This document shows, piece by piece, positions 9,854 to 19,537 of a stretch of DNA of 38,568 nt; the stretch's first letter is position 1; each line of letters starts with the position of its first letter. Source of the DNA: Spirogloea muscicola (taxonomy: Eukaryota > Streptophyta > Zygnematophyceae > Spirogloeales > Spirogloeaceae); the NCBI GenBank assembly GCA_009602725.1, contig WELB01000050.1:528845-567412 (forward strand), given 5' to 3'. Made by a program: the position numbers and the translations under genes. Below the pieces are notes generated by a model. It saw only the letters and a program-made list of their open reading frames with translations. It was not told the DNA's origin and made no database searches.

Positions 9854-10764
9854 CTTTGAGGCCTTAGGCGAGTTATGATAGCATCTTCTTCAGCACTGTC
9901 TGCTTGTGGACAGATGTTGGGTCACAACATGATACGGATATTACCTCTGAGACTCTTAGCATGCATAGCAAGAGCTGAAGTATATTGAGAAGCTACATCT
10001 GGTACCAACACCTCGACCGTAGATGATTGTTCAGCATCAATGACCAATTTAGCTCGGGAGCTGGTTGAAGATCTGGCACGTAGGAAACCCTTTTGCTCTA
10101 CACCCAATGTGACAGTGCCTTGGCAGTCCATGTGAAGCCTTGAAGCACTAGGCTGATTTGCTGGCTGCCAGCACAAGCAAGGACATGTTAATTGCTCTGG
10201 CCAGCCAGGTGCTGTAAATTTCTGCAGAATGATATGAGTGTACTGGAGTTTCTCTGGCCAGCATCTGCAAGCCATGGCGTCATGACAATTTGTCGGCCAT
10301 TCCATTGTGGCACAAGCATAGCACTTTGGCAAAAGGCAGGCGGTAGAGAAGCTGGGCGAGGGACTCACAAGAAAGCCACCAGGTGAACAGCAAGCTGACG
10401 TCCGTGTGCGTGGGATGCTAGAATGAAGATCAGAGAATGCCCTGGCCTCAGGGTGCTCCTAACAACCTCCTAGGGGCTTTGGGGATAGCAGAGAGCCTGT
10501 CGCCAGCCTTCGCAGCTCTGACTAGTGTTTGCAAATGCATGACGCCCATTGTGCCATGCCTGCTGTTTATGCTTGTGTCCTGCTCGTCATCCACCTGGAC
10601 AGGCAATCTGCTTCTGTCAATAGCCAGCACTTCTGGGTTGTGCTACTTGGTGAGCAGTACCAACATACAGTCGAGTGAAGTGTGATATACACAACCTTCT
10701 CCCGATATTGGTTGATGGGCTGAGCAAGATCAAGTAGAGATGTTTCTTAAGATCTTCACTTTGA
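9854..10764. other. Convergent 3' region between transporter and sirtuin
   Basis: No gene recognised. It should contain both 3' UTRs. A TGTAA pentamer, the poly(A) signal used by many green algae, lies at 10213-10217 on the plus strand, about 360 bases after the transporter stop. Whether this organism uses TGTAA is unknown. Confidence 0.35.
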
Positions 10765-12965
10765 TCAGCCTTTACGATGACAATGATGGTGGTCGCACAC
10801 TTGATTGCTGGTCAGAGGAGGTGAGATTGTCCCAAATAGTAGCTCAGCTAGGCGGGCAAGGACTTGGTCGGCTTTTCCGCTGATCTTCAGGACCGCTGCA
10901 CGGTCAAGTGGTGTCCACTGGAGGTTGATGATGACAATGTGTGACGACAGCCTGGGAAGCTTAGAAGCTGGCGGCACCTGCAATGAAGATAACAATTGGA
11001 AAGTAGAGGAAGCACTGAAACCCTTTGAATTTGGACTGAATTGCAAGAGTTGAATGTGATTTGCCATCTCATTAGCACATGTCACACCATCTTGCGTAAG
11101 CGCGTGAGGACGCTCTGAAGCTTCAAAAGAAGACGTCCACATAACAGATTCAGCGACAGCCATTGCAGACCTCTGGTCACGGGAGAGAACAAGCAGGTGG
11201 ATATGTCATGCAGGAGCTGCGCGGTCTGCAGCAATGCCCCTGAACTGTGGCCGTGTCTACACTACGAAGTCTAATCTTTCTCCGCTGATCACCTTGAGAG
11301 TGGTCCCGATGCAGAGCGACAAGTGCGCTGCCCCCGACACTTCCCTCGCCGTGTGCAGCACACGCTCGTCCAGCTTCTCGCCGAAATGTACGATCGTGTC
11401 GGTCAGTGGCGCCCCGCATACACCTGTCGGTTGCTCGTTCTTGCTTTCCTGAGGAAGCTCCGCGCTCTGCCTTCTAACCGAGCAGTCGTCGTGTAATGCT
11501 GGACGCAATGGTAGTGAGCTGCAGCTACGGCCTGTTCTGTGGCGGCGATACGCGGACCCTTGCGGCAAGATTACGTTGAACGATCTCCGGTATCTGGCAC
11601 CGCACTTGTCGCACTTCTCTATGAACACGCAACCATGCAGCTCTGAGAGAGAGGCAGGCGGAAGGCCGCTGCGGCCGTGCAACCCATCCACTGCAGGCCA
11701 GCAATCAACATTGTTAAGCTAGAATTGGCAAGAGTTAACAATATTACCAGGCACATACAACGCAAGTTGGCCTCCTTCAGCGCGACTGTCTCATACTGCA
11801 AGCAACTGCACTACTGCAGAGATAGAAAAGTGAGGGAGCTTTGATGAAGGCACAGCTTAGAGGGCTTGCCATTCTGGGTGACAACATGCCTTACGATGCC
11901 ACGTGCGACGAGCTCCACAATCACTCTGTGCGCCAATGTTGGCTGCAGGCTCTCATACGGCTGCGCCATCTGGACAACCAGGCCCTTGGCCTGCAGCGTC
12001 CACACACCACGCGGGCCGCGGAAGTCTGGGACGCCGGCCGCCGTGCTGATCCCTGCCCCCGTATGGAGGACGATGCCCCCCTGTATAGATAATGCCCACA
12101 AGTAAACAGGAGATCTGAAGCTTTGTAGCTCAACGTAAGCAACATCACGTTGGTAATGGATTGCCCATTGGGGTCTGCTTGCTTCATCGCAAACAAGTCA
12201 AGCGTGACTGGGCTGATAAGTGTGTGAATGGGGCTTAGCGTGCTTAAAGGGAAGAGCACCAGAAGGGGGCCTCACCCGCGCGCTTGCATCGCGCACCAGA
12301 GTGGACAGGCGGGCCACCTTTTCTTCAGTGTCCTCGAGCCCATCATTTGTCTGCCAGCACAAACCCACATGGGCATTGACTATTGACAATGCTGCCAATG
12401 CGGCGGAGGAGGTACTCGTTATCATGCAAGCCCCATGACAGCTTGTGAAGGGTATGTGTATCTATGTCAATCAAAGATCCTGAAAATAAGTCTAAAGTCC
12501 ACACTGAACGATCCTGACGCTCTCTGTCGTCGGGGATGCCTGCAGGCCTGGCACCTGACCTCGGCCATGCGCTCTGCCTTCGCGGCCCTCGTGGCCTTCC
12601 TCTGCTCGAGCTGCACTAAACAGACACAGGTTCGAGTCCTTGCAATGTAAGCAGCTGGGTTTCTTGGTTTTTGATAGCAAGAGCCGCTGGGGTTCTGCGC
12701 GAGCCCGTGGGCGTCCCGGGAGCGGCAAAGGCGGAGGGGCCAAGACCTCGGCGGCGAGCTCCGCATGCCGCGCCAGGAGGCTGCGGTCGCCCGGGCTACG
12801 CTCGCCGGCGGGCACAGCGCCAGCGCCGCGCCGACTTGCTCCCTCGCGCACGCGCGCTCGGCTCGCNGAGCTGCCACTGGGCGCGGCGGCGGCGGCACCG
12901 GCAGCGGCGTCGTCGCCGACGGCGAAGTTGCCTTGACGGCCGCCGCGGCTTCGCGGCTTGGCCAT
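10765..12965 (-). CDS. SIRT7-type sirtuin (NAD+-dependent deacylase)
   Basis: Exons: 12747-12965, 12560-12610, 12276-12350, 11870-12080, 11266-11690 and 10765-10977, giving 397 residues. Landmarks are HTGAGISTAAGVPDFRG (NAD+ binding), TQN-VDGLH across a splice, the catalytic His in SELHG (about residue 204), and the zinc pair CDKC. Also seen are YRRHRTGRSC, LTDTIVHFGEKLDERV, LCIGTTLKV and HIVIINLQWTPLDRAAVLKI. FNV, RHRTGR, DTIVHFGE and NLQWTP favour SIRT7 over SIRT6. The N-terminus (LLARHAELAAE-LEQRKATRAAKAERM) also parallels SIRT7, a nuclear/nucleolar histone deacetylase. Met 12965 is the first ATG of the open frame. Exon 1 carries an N at 12867. The intron after GTCACCCAGAATG has a GC donor. 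A 96-base in-frame insert may be an unspliced intron; without it the protein is 365 residues. Confidence 0.88.
11424..11519 (-). other. 96-nt in-frame insert splitting the sirtuin's second zinc CxxC
   Basis: Family members have Cys-x2-Cys here; the genomic frame places 34 codons between the two cysteines. Removing 11424-11519 (A|GCTCAC...ACAG|GT) rebuilds Cys-Ser-Val-Cys-Gly exactly. The insert contains no stop and its length is a multiple of three, so retained and spliced forms would both be translatable. Confidence 0.5.
11691..11869 (-). other. GC-AG intron in the sirtuin gene
   Basis: Donor AATG|GCAAGC and acceptor CTGCAG|TGGATGG. The join recreates the invariant Gln-Asn-Val-Asp-Gly-Leu-His motif. 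GCAAGC matches the usual GC-donor consensus. Confidence 0.85.
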
Positions 12966-13918
12966 GCGAGGTTACCGAGCAATGTGCCGCCTGCCGCACT
13001 CGGCGCTTCACTTGGCAGTTTCGTGCAGATGGCAATGGGGGCTCGCTAGGTGCGAGCGATCAAGTTTGCAAAGTGGGTAAGGTCGCTGAACTTGCAGTGC
13101 CATTTAACTCCAAACTAAGATTGTCATTTACCATCTTATGCAATCAACTGTAACTTCATGTTGTTGGCAACAAAGTTGAGATAAGGTCTACCTTATAAGT
13201 TATAGATGTTTCCTAAAGCTAGGTGTTGGGTAAGATTGAACCTTTTTGCAACAACATGTGGTTTACCTTCTAGCAGCAGTACATAAGATGCTTAAGAGAA
13301 CATGGTAACAATTTTTTTCAAATTTTGTCACTATTTGTCAAACGTAAACTGGTTATTGCTAAGACATTAAAGTAAGGTTTTTGCGGATGCAACTTAGTGT
13401 AATGTCATGTGTCCTATATTATTTGGCTGTCAGCTTTACGAGCATTTTGCTTGCTGATCCTTTTTGCTCTTGATACTGTATTGAAGGAAGGTACGCTTAA
13501 ATGACAGGAAGTTATTAATGGCACAATGGTCTGTGCAATTCATAACATCTAGTTGTCATATTGTTAAGAGCAGTTGTTCACAATGTTACATTCCAACCAT
13601 TCAGTACCCACGGAGGTGTAAGGTGCACAGGCAAAAGCATTTAGCAGTCATGGCATCTTCGACTACCATAATAGATGCAACACGAGACTGCTCGTAATAG
13701 AATGCTTGAAGAGAAAGAATTCGCTAGTTATGAATGATAATGATGACAGAGTAGTTCGAAAGCGGCTGGTGGCTTGAGCTGAAATAACTCCTATACAAGT
13801 CACAACACCACCTGCCAGCTAATTCCCTTTGCTTGGGAGTAAAGTGATGGAATGACAACATGACCTGGCATTGCTACACATGGAGACTCTTCACAGACTG
13901 CGGAAGGTCTTTGGTAGC
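12966..13918. other. AT-rich intergenic stretch
   Basis: No gene recognised. Base composition falls sharply from about 13080 to 13800. It probably holds the sirtuin promoter and the 3' UTR of the small gene at 13919. A minus-strand TGTAA lies at 13586-13590, about 330 bases past that gene's stop, as a possible poly(A) signal. Confidence 0.35.
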
Positions 13919-14325
13919 TTAGAAGATGCCAAAGCGCCTGCGACGGGGAGCAGGCCCGCCCGTGACACTGGACGCGGCCACAGCTGCATCGCGCTTCTTC
14001 CTCCCAAACCAGGTCTTCACACCATAAGCACTCTGGTCTCGCTGCCTCCTGCGGCGCTGGCGAGCAGCTCCGGCCTGCGCTCCCTGCACAGCCATGCCAC
14101 AAATTTGTCTCGTGAGTATAACCTCGAGACTTTGTGAGGAACAGACGTCGGCAACTGCCTGGTGTCCGCGTGAAGTGCGAATGGAGAAAGCTGGAAGCCA
14201 AGGACTTCGGAGAGGCAGAGCGCATGAGGAGGGCTCACCGCCATGGCGCCGGTGAGGGGGTTGTTGGCGCCGGCGGTGGCGGTGTGCGTGCGCGGGTGGA
14301 CGCAGCAGGCGAACATGTTGCGCAT
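13919..14325 (-). CDS. Small basic protein of unknown function, CC/RRRF family, copy A
   Basis: Two exons, 14239-14325 and 13919-14083, join in phase 0 and encode 83 residues. An in-frame Met at 14367 would add 14. The N-terminus reads MRNMFACCVHPRT, with a Cys pair near the start that could be S-acylated. The second exon is arginine-rich (ARQRRRRQRDQ), contains Trp-Phe-Gly-Arg-Lys-Lys-Arg, and ends PAPRRRRFGIF-stop. The gene at 17763-18401 has the same intron position, the same Cys-Cys-x-His-Pro-Arg start, the same Phe-Gly-Arg-x-x-Arg core and the same Arg-Arg-Arg/Lys-Phe ending, so the two are paralogues. That shared layout is the main evidence that both are real. I know no named family. 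Met 14325 was chosen because it aligns with the paralogue's start. Confidence 0.7.
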
Positions 14326-14715
14326 GCGCGCGCCGGCCGGCGTCCTGGCCGTGCCCACGGTGGCCATGCCGCTCTCTGAACCGGCGCAGATGACGGAGGC
14401 AGCCGCAGCCTGGTGCGGTCTCGGGCGCCGCAGAGAGAGGCGGCGAGAGCAGAGCTGGGAGAGGCTGGGCGGCGGAGCTTGGGCGAAGCGAAGGTCGGCG
14501 GGCGACGGTGGGAGGAGGTGGTACTGGAAAGCGGCGTGGCAGTGCTGTGGCCGACACCGAAGCTGGCGCCTTTGTAGGGGCGGAGGGGCGCCGGTACGGG
14601 GGTGTGGCGAGCCGTGTGGGCGACTCGCCAGGGGCCGACGCGTGGCGCCGCGTGCCACGCGTCGACGGCTCCGACGCCCCTCGGACAGACGTCGCTCGGA
14701 GAGGCAGCGCCAGCG

Positions 14716-14723
14716 CCACGTGG
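14716..14723. promoter_or_regulatory. Palindromic G-box CCACGTGG
   Basis: Lies about 390 bases upstream of the start of small gene A. CACGTG is the core bound by plant bZIP/bHLH factors and overlaps the ABRE core. The paralogous gene also has one upstream (18631). Confidence 0.4.
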
Positions 14724-14819
14724 TACGCGGGTCCTGCGTGGCGCCGACGTCCCACCGACGTCCCACCCCCCCCCCCCTCTCAGCTTGTGCTTTTCCTTGT
14801 CCATTCTTTTCGGGCTATT

Positions 14820-14880
14820 CGAAAGCGGCTGCTGATACTAAAGAATCGGCTGTGAAAAGACAGCCAGGTGCATACAGCTA
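14820..14880 (-). repeat. 'tatgcacctggctg' repeat, reverse copy of 6120-6200
   Basis: Its reverse complement matches the plus-strand copy at 6120-6200 over about 55 bases, including GGCTG...CAGCC and the second CAGCAGCCGCTTT block. Confidence 0.65.
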
Positions 14881-14959
14881 TTCACGGCCCTTCGCCCTTA
14901 GGCTATTCATCAGCGTGCTGGGCGCGCTCTATTTCAGGCTTCCGGGCCCCGGCCTCGTT

Positions 14960-15035
14960 GGCGGTCTCCGGCTCCTCATGTTAGCCTGGCGGTGTTTTAT
15001 CTGCTCGTATGTGCTCACTCGTGGTTACTGAGGTA
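14960..15035 (+). mobile_element. LINE C-terminal stub
   Basis: Translation ends YVLTRGY-stop ('tatgtgctcactcgtggtta', then 'ctga'), the shared end of the LINE ORF in this window. Upstream sequence is too diverged to place. Confidence 0.5.
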
Positions 15036-15050
15036 CACAATCCCTTCGCT

Positions 15051-15232
15051 AGAAGAAAGAAGTGGCACTCCCAATGGGGGCAAGGGCTGCGAAAAGCCAG
15101 CCCAAAAAGAATCCCTTCGCTAAGGTGGCTAAGGTAACACACCTTCTTGTCAATTCTTTTTGGGCTGGCTTATCATAGCCCTTGCCCCCATTTTTTTTTT
15201 CTCCCATTTGGAGTGCCACTTCTTTTTTCTTC
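15051..15232. repeat. Foldback: inverted arms 15051-15113 and 15151-15232
   Basis: The left arm reads 'agtggcactcccaatggggg', 'caagggctgcgaaaagccag' and 'cccaaaaagaat'. The right arm is its imperfect complement: 'caattctttttgggctggct', 'tagcccttgccccca', then 'ggagtgccacttc'. A poly-T insertion separates two parts of the right arm. Each arm carries the recurrent GGGCTGGCT/AGCCC hairpin. Confidence 0.75.
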
Positions 15233-15234
15233 TG

Positions 15235-15330
15235 TAGCCCCACTATTTGCACAGGCTTTTGCTTGGAAGTGTGTTGGCTCAGATGTGCACCCTTCATTTC
15301 ACGCGCACCGTGCGCGCCTTTTGCTACTTT
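15235..15330 (+). repeat. Dispersed 'gccccactntttgcac' repeat, copy 3
   Basis: Reads 'gccccactatttgcac', 'ggcttttgcttgg', then 'ttcatttcacgcgcaccgtg', the same order as at 5385 and 5990. Confidence 0.5.
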
Positions 15331-15409
15331 GGATGGCCGGCCTTCAATTTTCGCCCTTGCGCCTCCTCCCTCCTGTCGACCACCCTCCTCCAATCTCCCT
15401 CGCCGGCTT

Positions 15410-15545
15410 CCCATCACTATCCCCCCTTGCAGCAGGTGATATACATTTTTCAATGTGCTTGCCTTCGTACTTGGCCACACAGGCCCTCCATCTCTAAATA
15501 CACACCCTATTCCCCTTCTCCAGAGAAGAGAAGTGGTTCTTTCAG
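15410..15545 (+). mobile_element. LINE 3' UTR/tail fragment
   Basis: Contains 'gcaggtgatatacattttt', 'caatgtgcttgcct', 'gtacttggccacacaggccc' and 'ctctaaatacacacc', the end block also found at 4170-4335 and 27105-27220. Confidence 0.65.
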
Positions 15546-15646
15546 AGGGGCCAATGGCTGAGAAAGCCAGCCAGGAAAGGCTTGAGCTCTCCAGAGCCAC
15601 ATTCTCTCCAGAGCCACCCCTCCCTCCCCACTCTCCCTCTACCCCA

Positions 15647-15648
<2 letters not shown>

Positions 15649-15677
<29 letters not shown>
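15649..15677 (+). repeat. (CT)n microsatellite
   Basis: About fourteen CT units without interruption, followed by CGCTCGCGCTCGGG. Confidence 0.95.
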
Positions 15678-15680
<3 letters not shown>

Positions 15681-16059
15681 CGCGCTCGGGCTGTGGTCTC
15701 ATCTTCTGAGAATCTGGAATTTAACAGCATCTAACTTTTGGTGGAGAGACAAGCGCGGCCAGATTGACTGGTGGCTGGGAGGGGCCAGCCCAAAGGAATG
15801 GACAAGGGGTAAAAAGCCGGAGTGCTAAGGACGAAGACATCAGCAACGAGACGCTCAGTAACCTCTCGTCAAGAGATGCAGGTCTGAATAGCTAGCTGGT
15901 GGAGCCACTAGTCTTCACATTCTAGGGTGCTTCTGAAGCCCACATAGTGCTTTCTGCTCGGTTAGCTGCATCGACCAACCATGCTGACTCATTGATACTC
16001 ATACTGTACACTTTCAATCTTTGACTGACTATCTGCGGCCAATCTCTCTCTAGACGTGC
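15678..16059. other. No gene recognised; one hairpin-repeat trace
   Basis: At 15778-15803 'gggaggggccagcccaaagg' followed by 'aatggaca' is a degraded copy of the GGGCTGGC repeat in reverse. The rest shows no recognisable coding or repeat structure. Confidence 0.3.
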
Positions 16060-16365
16060 AGATGTGTTTCCGGCTGAGATGGGCTTGCCAGCTGCATATC
16101 TGTCGCTCTTGCGACGTCGAGTTTCGGCCTGTTTGCAGCGTGCTCAGGCTAGTGCCTTGCACCAGAAAGCTGGGCGAGCTCTAGTAGGTGGCAGAAGGGC
16201 TCCGTTCCTGGCATCTAGTATTCATGCATCGAGTAGTGACCTTTATGTTTTGACCCGTGGTTATTGAGCGGGTCAATCTGCTGTAGGTTATGTAGATTTT
16301 TAGATGTGCTTGCCTTTGTACCTGGCCATTTGGCCTACATTTCTTTCTAATACACGATCTCTTCT
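16060..16365 (+). mobile_element. 5'-truncated LINE, C-terminus, 3' UTR and tail
   Basis: An open frame to 16267 ends ASSSDLYVLTRGY-stop. The UTR then reads 'gagcgggtcaatctgctgta', 'gatgtgcttgcctttgtacc', 'ggccatttggcc' and a degenerate tail 'tttctaatacacg'. It parallels the copy at 4990-5185 base for base over most of its length. Confidence 0.75.
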
Positions 16366-17762
16366 AGGATCCTCTTAGCATAACTCCTATGCATACGTAA
16401 ATCCAGCACAGGCTTGACGACTTGACATGGTGCAGCAGATGCCTGCTTTTCTTTTGCCATGACACACTTGACTAAGCAGGTGATATTGACGTGAGGTTGC
16501 TCACGCATAATTATATTGTGAGATTTGTAGAGAATTGATTACTATAGTAGCTGTGGAAAGCACTTGACGAAGTTTGCTCCAGCTTTTAAGTTTGATAAGT
16601 GATCTTTTACATCCTACAACCTGCTACAGACGTAATTATAGACTCGCGCATGGCTTGCTTTGAAGTTCTGAGCAACACATCCAGGCGTTGAAGGACATGC
16701 AAATACCATGCTCCATCAGTACTTGCCTAAGCAATGACGATATGATTTGTACAAATTTAATGTTAAAAGTTGACTATTCTTCTATTTAGCACATAATACT
16801 CATCGAATTATCTACGTATATACGTCATCAGACGATTGTGGCTTGTTTCAAAGTATATTTCCAACTTAATATGATCATGCTATGTATCAGTACGTCATCA
16901 GACTGAAGATTGGCTTGCTTCCAACCATACCTCCAATACACGAAATTCTCATACCTCCAGTATAACACAGCTCACAACAAATGATATACGACCAGCTTGG
17001 TGGCGGGAAATTCACACTGGGGGCAGGAATGTTAGATCCATCAATGCCACTCACTTGGGTAAACTCTTTTCAACTTTCTCAGGAAATCTACATACTCCTA
17101 TGGAACACTAAATTTTGTAGGGCGAAACACTGTTAGTCTGCTGAAGCCTGCAGTGAAGTGTACTCAACCATTATCTAGAATCGCATAGGAGATGTAAGCC
17201 ACTGAAATTGACAGATTAAGCTTGTATAAGTAGGCAAACACAGCATGGCAAATTTATGCTAAAATCCTCCTGCAGTAATAAAAAGCTTCCATTTTATCGC
17301 TGTGAAAGAAGCGACAAGTCAGACTGATGTATATTGCATCTCCTCAACTAAATAACATTCTTCTTGACCAAAGGAAGGTACAAGCATAGTGTTACTGATT
17401 TTTCAAGCAGAGACTTTGTATTAAAGGCAAGAGTAAGCAGATGGGTTCCTCCAAAGACATCATGCGATTAAGACAACTTGGTGAAGAAGCATCCACACAG
17501 TCTTTTATTGAGAACCTCTATATTACATGGTGCTCTATTGGCACATTTCACTGGTCATGAGAGCAATGGATGGCCAGAGCAGAGTCCAACAAAATGGCAA
17601 TATGTAGAACAATCAGAAGTGTCCTGGATGTCTCCACCCCCATGTGGATAGCAAGGAACCACAGGGTGGTCACAAGGAGGTGTCAAAAGTCCAGGCGACA
17701 CATAAAGCTTCCTGAGACCTTTCCTGCTCACTGCAGGTGTGCAATGGGGATAGGCATCCAGC
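16366..17762. other. AT-rich stretch, no gene recognised
   Basis: 'Tacgtcatcagac' occurs twice (about 16821 and 16889) with related flanks, suggesting an imperfect tandem duplication of about 70 bp. A minus-strand TGTAA at 17523-17527, about 240 bases after the stop of the small gene at 17763, may be its poly(A) signal. Confidence 0.4.
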
Positions 17763-18401
17763 TTAGAAAAGTCCTAGGAACTTTCTGCGCCGGACTGGTG
17801 CAACCCCCGGTGTGGCTCCCATCGCAGTTGCAGGGCGTCTGCGACCAAAGAGACCACCTCCTCCGAAGGCACGCTGCCTCTGGTGCTTGTTGTGCTCATG
17901 CTCAGCCACTGCGGCGACAGTGGCAGCTTCCTGCGCATGCAACAAAGTGACCGAGGCATTAGCCATGACTACCATGCTGGAACGATGTGCAAGCACTGCA
18001 ATGTGGTGTCCAACAAGGCTGGCAGCAATTGCTTGGCATGAAACTAAGCAGTGGCGAAGGTATCATGACCCTACTGACTGAAAACAGAGGCACAGGTCTA
18101 GAGCACGAAGAGAGACGCGATATACACTTGCTCGATCATGCTGCGGCTGCTGCAGACATGCCATTGCGGGACAGGCCTCAGTGTCCGCGATGCTCAACAT
18201 TGCAGCTGTGTGACTGCACAAAGTGAACGCAGGTCAAGCGTGCAGCTTTCTCACTGCCGCATGCCGGCCGGTGTGGTGGTTGCCGGTGGTTCCATAGCCG
18301 GTGGCTCCATAGGTAGGGCCAGTGGTGTACGGGTCCGCCCCCATGGCGGTGCCCGCAGTGGCGGCGCGCGGGTGAGCGCAGCAGAAGAGAAGCCTGTTCA
18401 T
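17763..18401 (-). CDS. Small protein of unknown function, CC/RRRF family, copy B
   Basis: Two exons, 18255-18401 and 17763-17930, join in phase 0 and encode 104 residues. The protein starts MNRLLFCCAHPRAATAG, continues with a Gly/Thr/Tyr-rich linker (GPTYGATGYGTTGNHHTG), then EAATVAAVAEHEHNKHQRQR, a GGGGLFGRRRP core, and ends PVRRRKFLGLF-stop. The exon split and both termini match copy A; the Gly/Tyr linker and His-rich helix are specific to B. The Cys pair near the N-terminus suggests lipid attachment or metal contact, which is inference. It is on the same strand as copy A, 3.4 kb away, with LINE debris between them, so a tandem duplication later invaded by repeats is the simplest history. 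No function can be assigned. Confidence 0.7.
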
Positions 18402-18630
18402 GGTGGCGGCGGCGGCGGCGGCGGCGGCAGCGAGCTGGAGCGAGCTTGGGGGGCTTTCGAGGGTGCGGCCGGAGACGCGGCGGGGGAGAGAGGAGCGGGG
18501 TGAGGAGTGCTGAGTGCGAAGCGAGCTAGTTGTGTGGGTTGTGGTCTCGTGGGGCCACGGGGGAGTCTTTATGCCTTTAGGAACGGAGGGCGCGGCATGC
18601 AATCAGAGAGGAGGCCAACTCTTGCCAGAA

Positions 18631-18636
18631 CACGTG
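18631..18636. promoter_or_regulatory. G-box CACGTG in palindrome AACACGTGTT
   Basis: Lies about 230 bases upstream of small gene B. It is comparable with the G-box upstream of copy A. Confidence 0.4.
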
Positions 18637-18659
18637 TTCAGGCCCACAACTAGCATAAG

Positions 18660-19050
18660 AAACAGGCGATGGCTGTGAGAGGCCAGCCAAACAAGCAGAA
18701 AGTGGCTCTCCCAAAGGGGGGCAAGGGCTGTGAACTGCTAGCCTGTAAAAGAATTGATGAGAAGCCGAGAAGGAAAATAAGCAGTGTGCTAGGGGACGGC
18801 GTGCAAGGAGCAGGCTTGTTGGGCCGACGGGGCCAGCGGTGGGGGAGAAGGATTGAACTGCGGCCGAATCAACAAGCCTATTCACGGTGCATGCATGGGA
18901 TGAAGGGGAGGCCGAATTATCAAGCCCCTACAGACGGGTCAGGAAAGACTCGGGTGCACAAATTAGAAAGTGCTCGCCCATTGAGAATAGGGGCTGGAAC
19001 AACCAGCCCGAAAAAGAATGAACAGAATTGGAGGCCCCACGAATCGAAAC
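18660..19050 (-). repeat. Hairpin-repeat cluster, mostly reverse orientation
   Basis: Two degraded copies are seen. At 18700-18755: 'agtggctctcccaaaggggg', 'gcaagggctgtgaactgcta', 'gcctgtaaaagaatt'. At 18968-19020: 'agtgctcgcccattgagaat', 'aggggctggaacaaccagcc', 'cgaaaaagaat'. These are the reverse of modules at 19538 and 28400. Confidence 0.6.
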
Positions 19051-19059
19051 CCCAATGCT

Positions 19060-19400
19060 AGGAGGGGATGGAACCGCGTCGCGACGGGGGGGTTCCCTCG
19101 AAGCTGCCGCCCCTCGCCGACCCCGCCGCCAGCCAGCTGTCATCACGGGGGGTCACTGGGCCGTGCGCGTGCAACACGTGTAAGGCCGCCGCCACGTGCC
19201 ATGCAGCGGCGCAAGCTTCAGCGACGCGTGGCAGGGCACGTGGTCGGGGCCTCGTTGCGGGGATACTTCGCCCATTCCCCGGCCTCCCCGCCCGTGCCCC
19301 CGCGCGGCGGCGCCGACCGATCACATGATCGACGGCCACCGTCGCACGGACCACCTGAGCCAGCTTGCTCCCCCTACCTACAGCCGGTTCTAATCAAAAA
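19060..19400. other. GC-rich segment, no gene recognised
   Basis: Two further CACGTG cores occur at about 19192 and 19238. Composition and G-box content resemble the region upstream of small gene A (14600-14760), so it may be promoter-derived. No coding support. Confidence 0.3.
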
Positions 19401-19537
19401 ATGTGCTCGCCCGTTCTAATCCACACTGCCTACTCTTAGCCTCGGGGTTGTTGTTTTTTCTGGTTCTGGTTCCAGCCCAAAGGAATGGGCAAGCTCTGAC
19501 AGCGAGAAAGTGCTCGCTTAGCCCCCTTCTTGAACTG

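Noticed and set aside
12629-12639. GGTTCGAGTCC, an exact pol III B-box/tRNA T-loop match on the plus strand
   Set aside because: The flanking T-stem does not pair, no D-arm, anticodon arm or acceptor stem can be drawn, and no A-box is found. It lies in a sirtuin intron; chance or a very old SINE trace.
14235-15031. Open frames of 189-278 codons on both strands around 14235-15031
   Set aside because: They are frame shadows and GC bias over the upstream region of the small gene; only the two-exon model has paralogue support.
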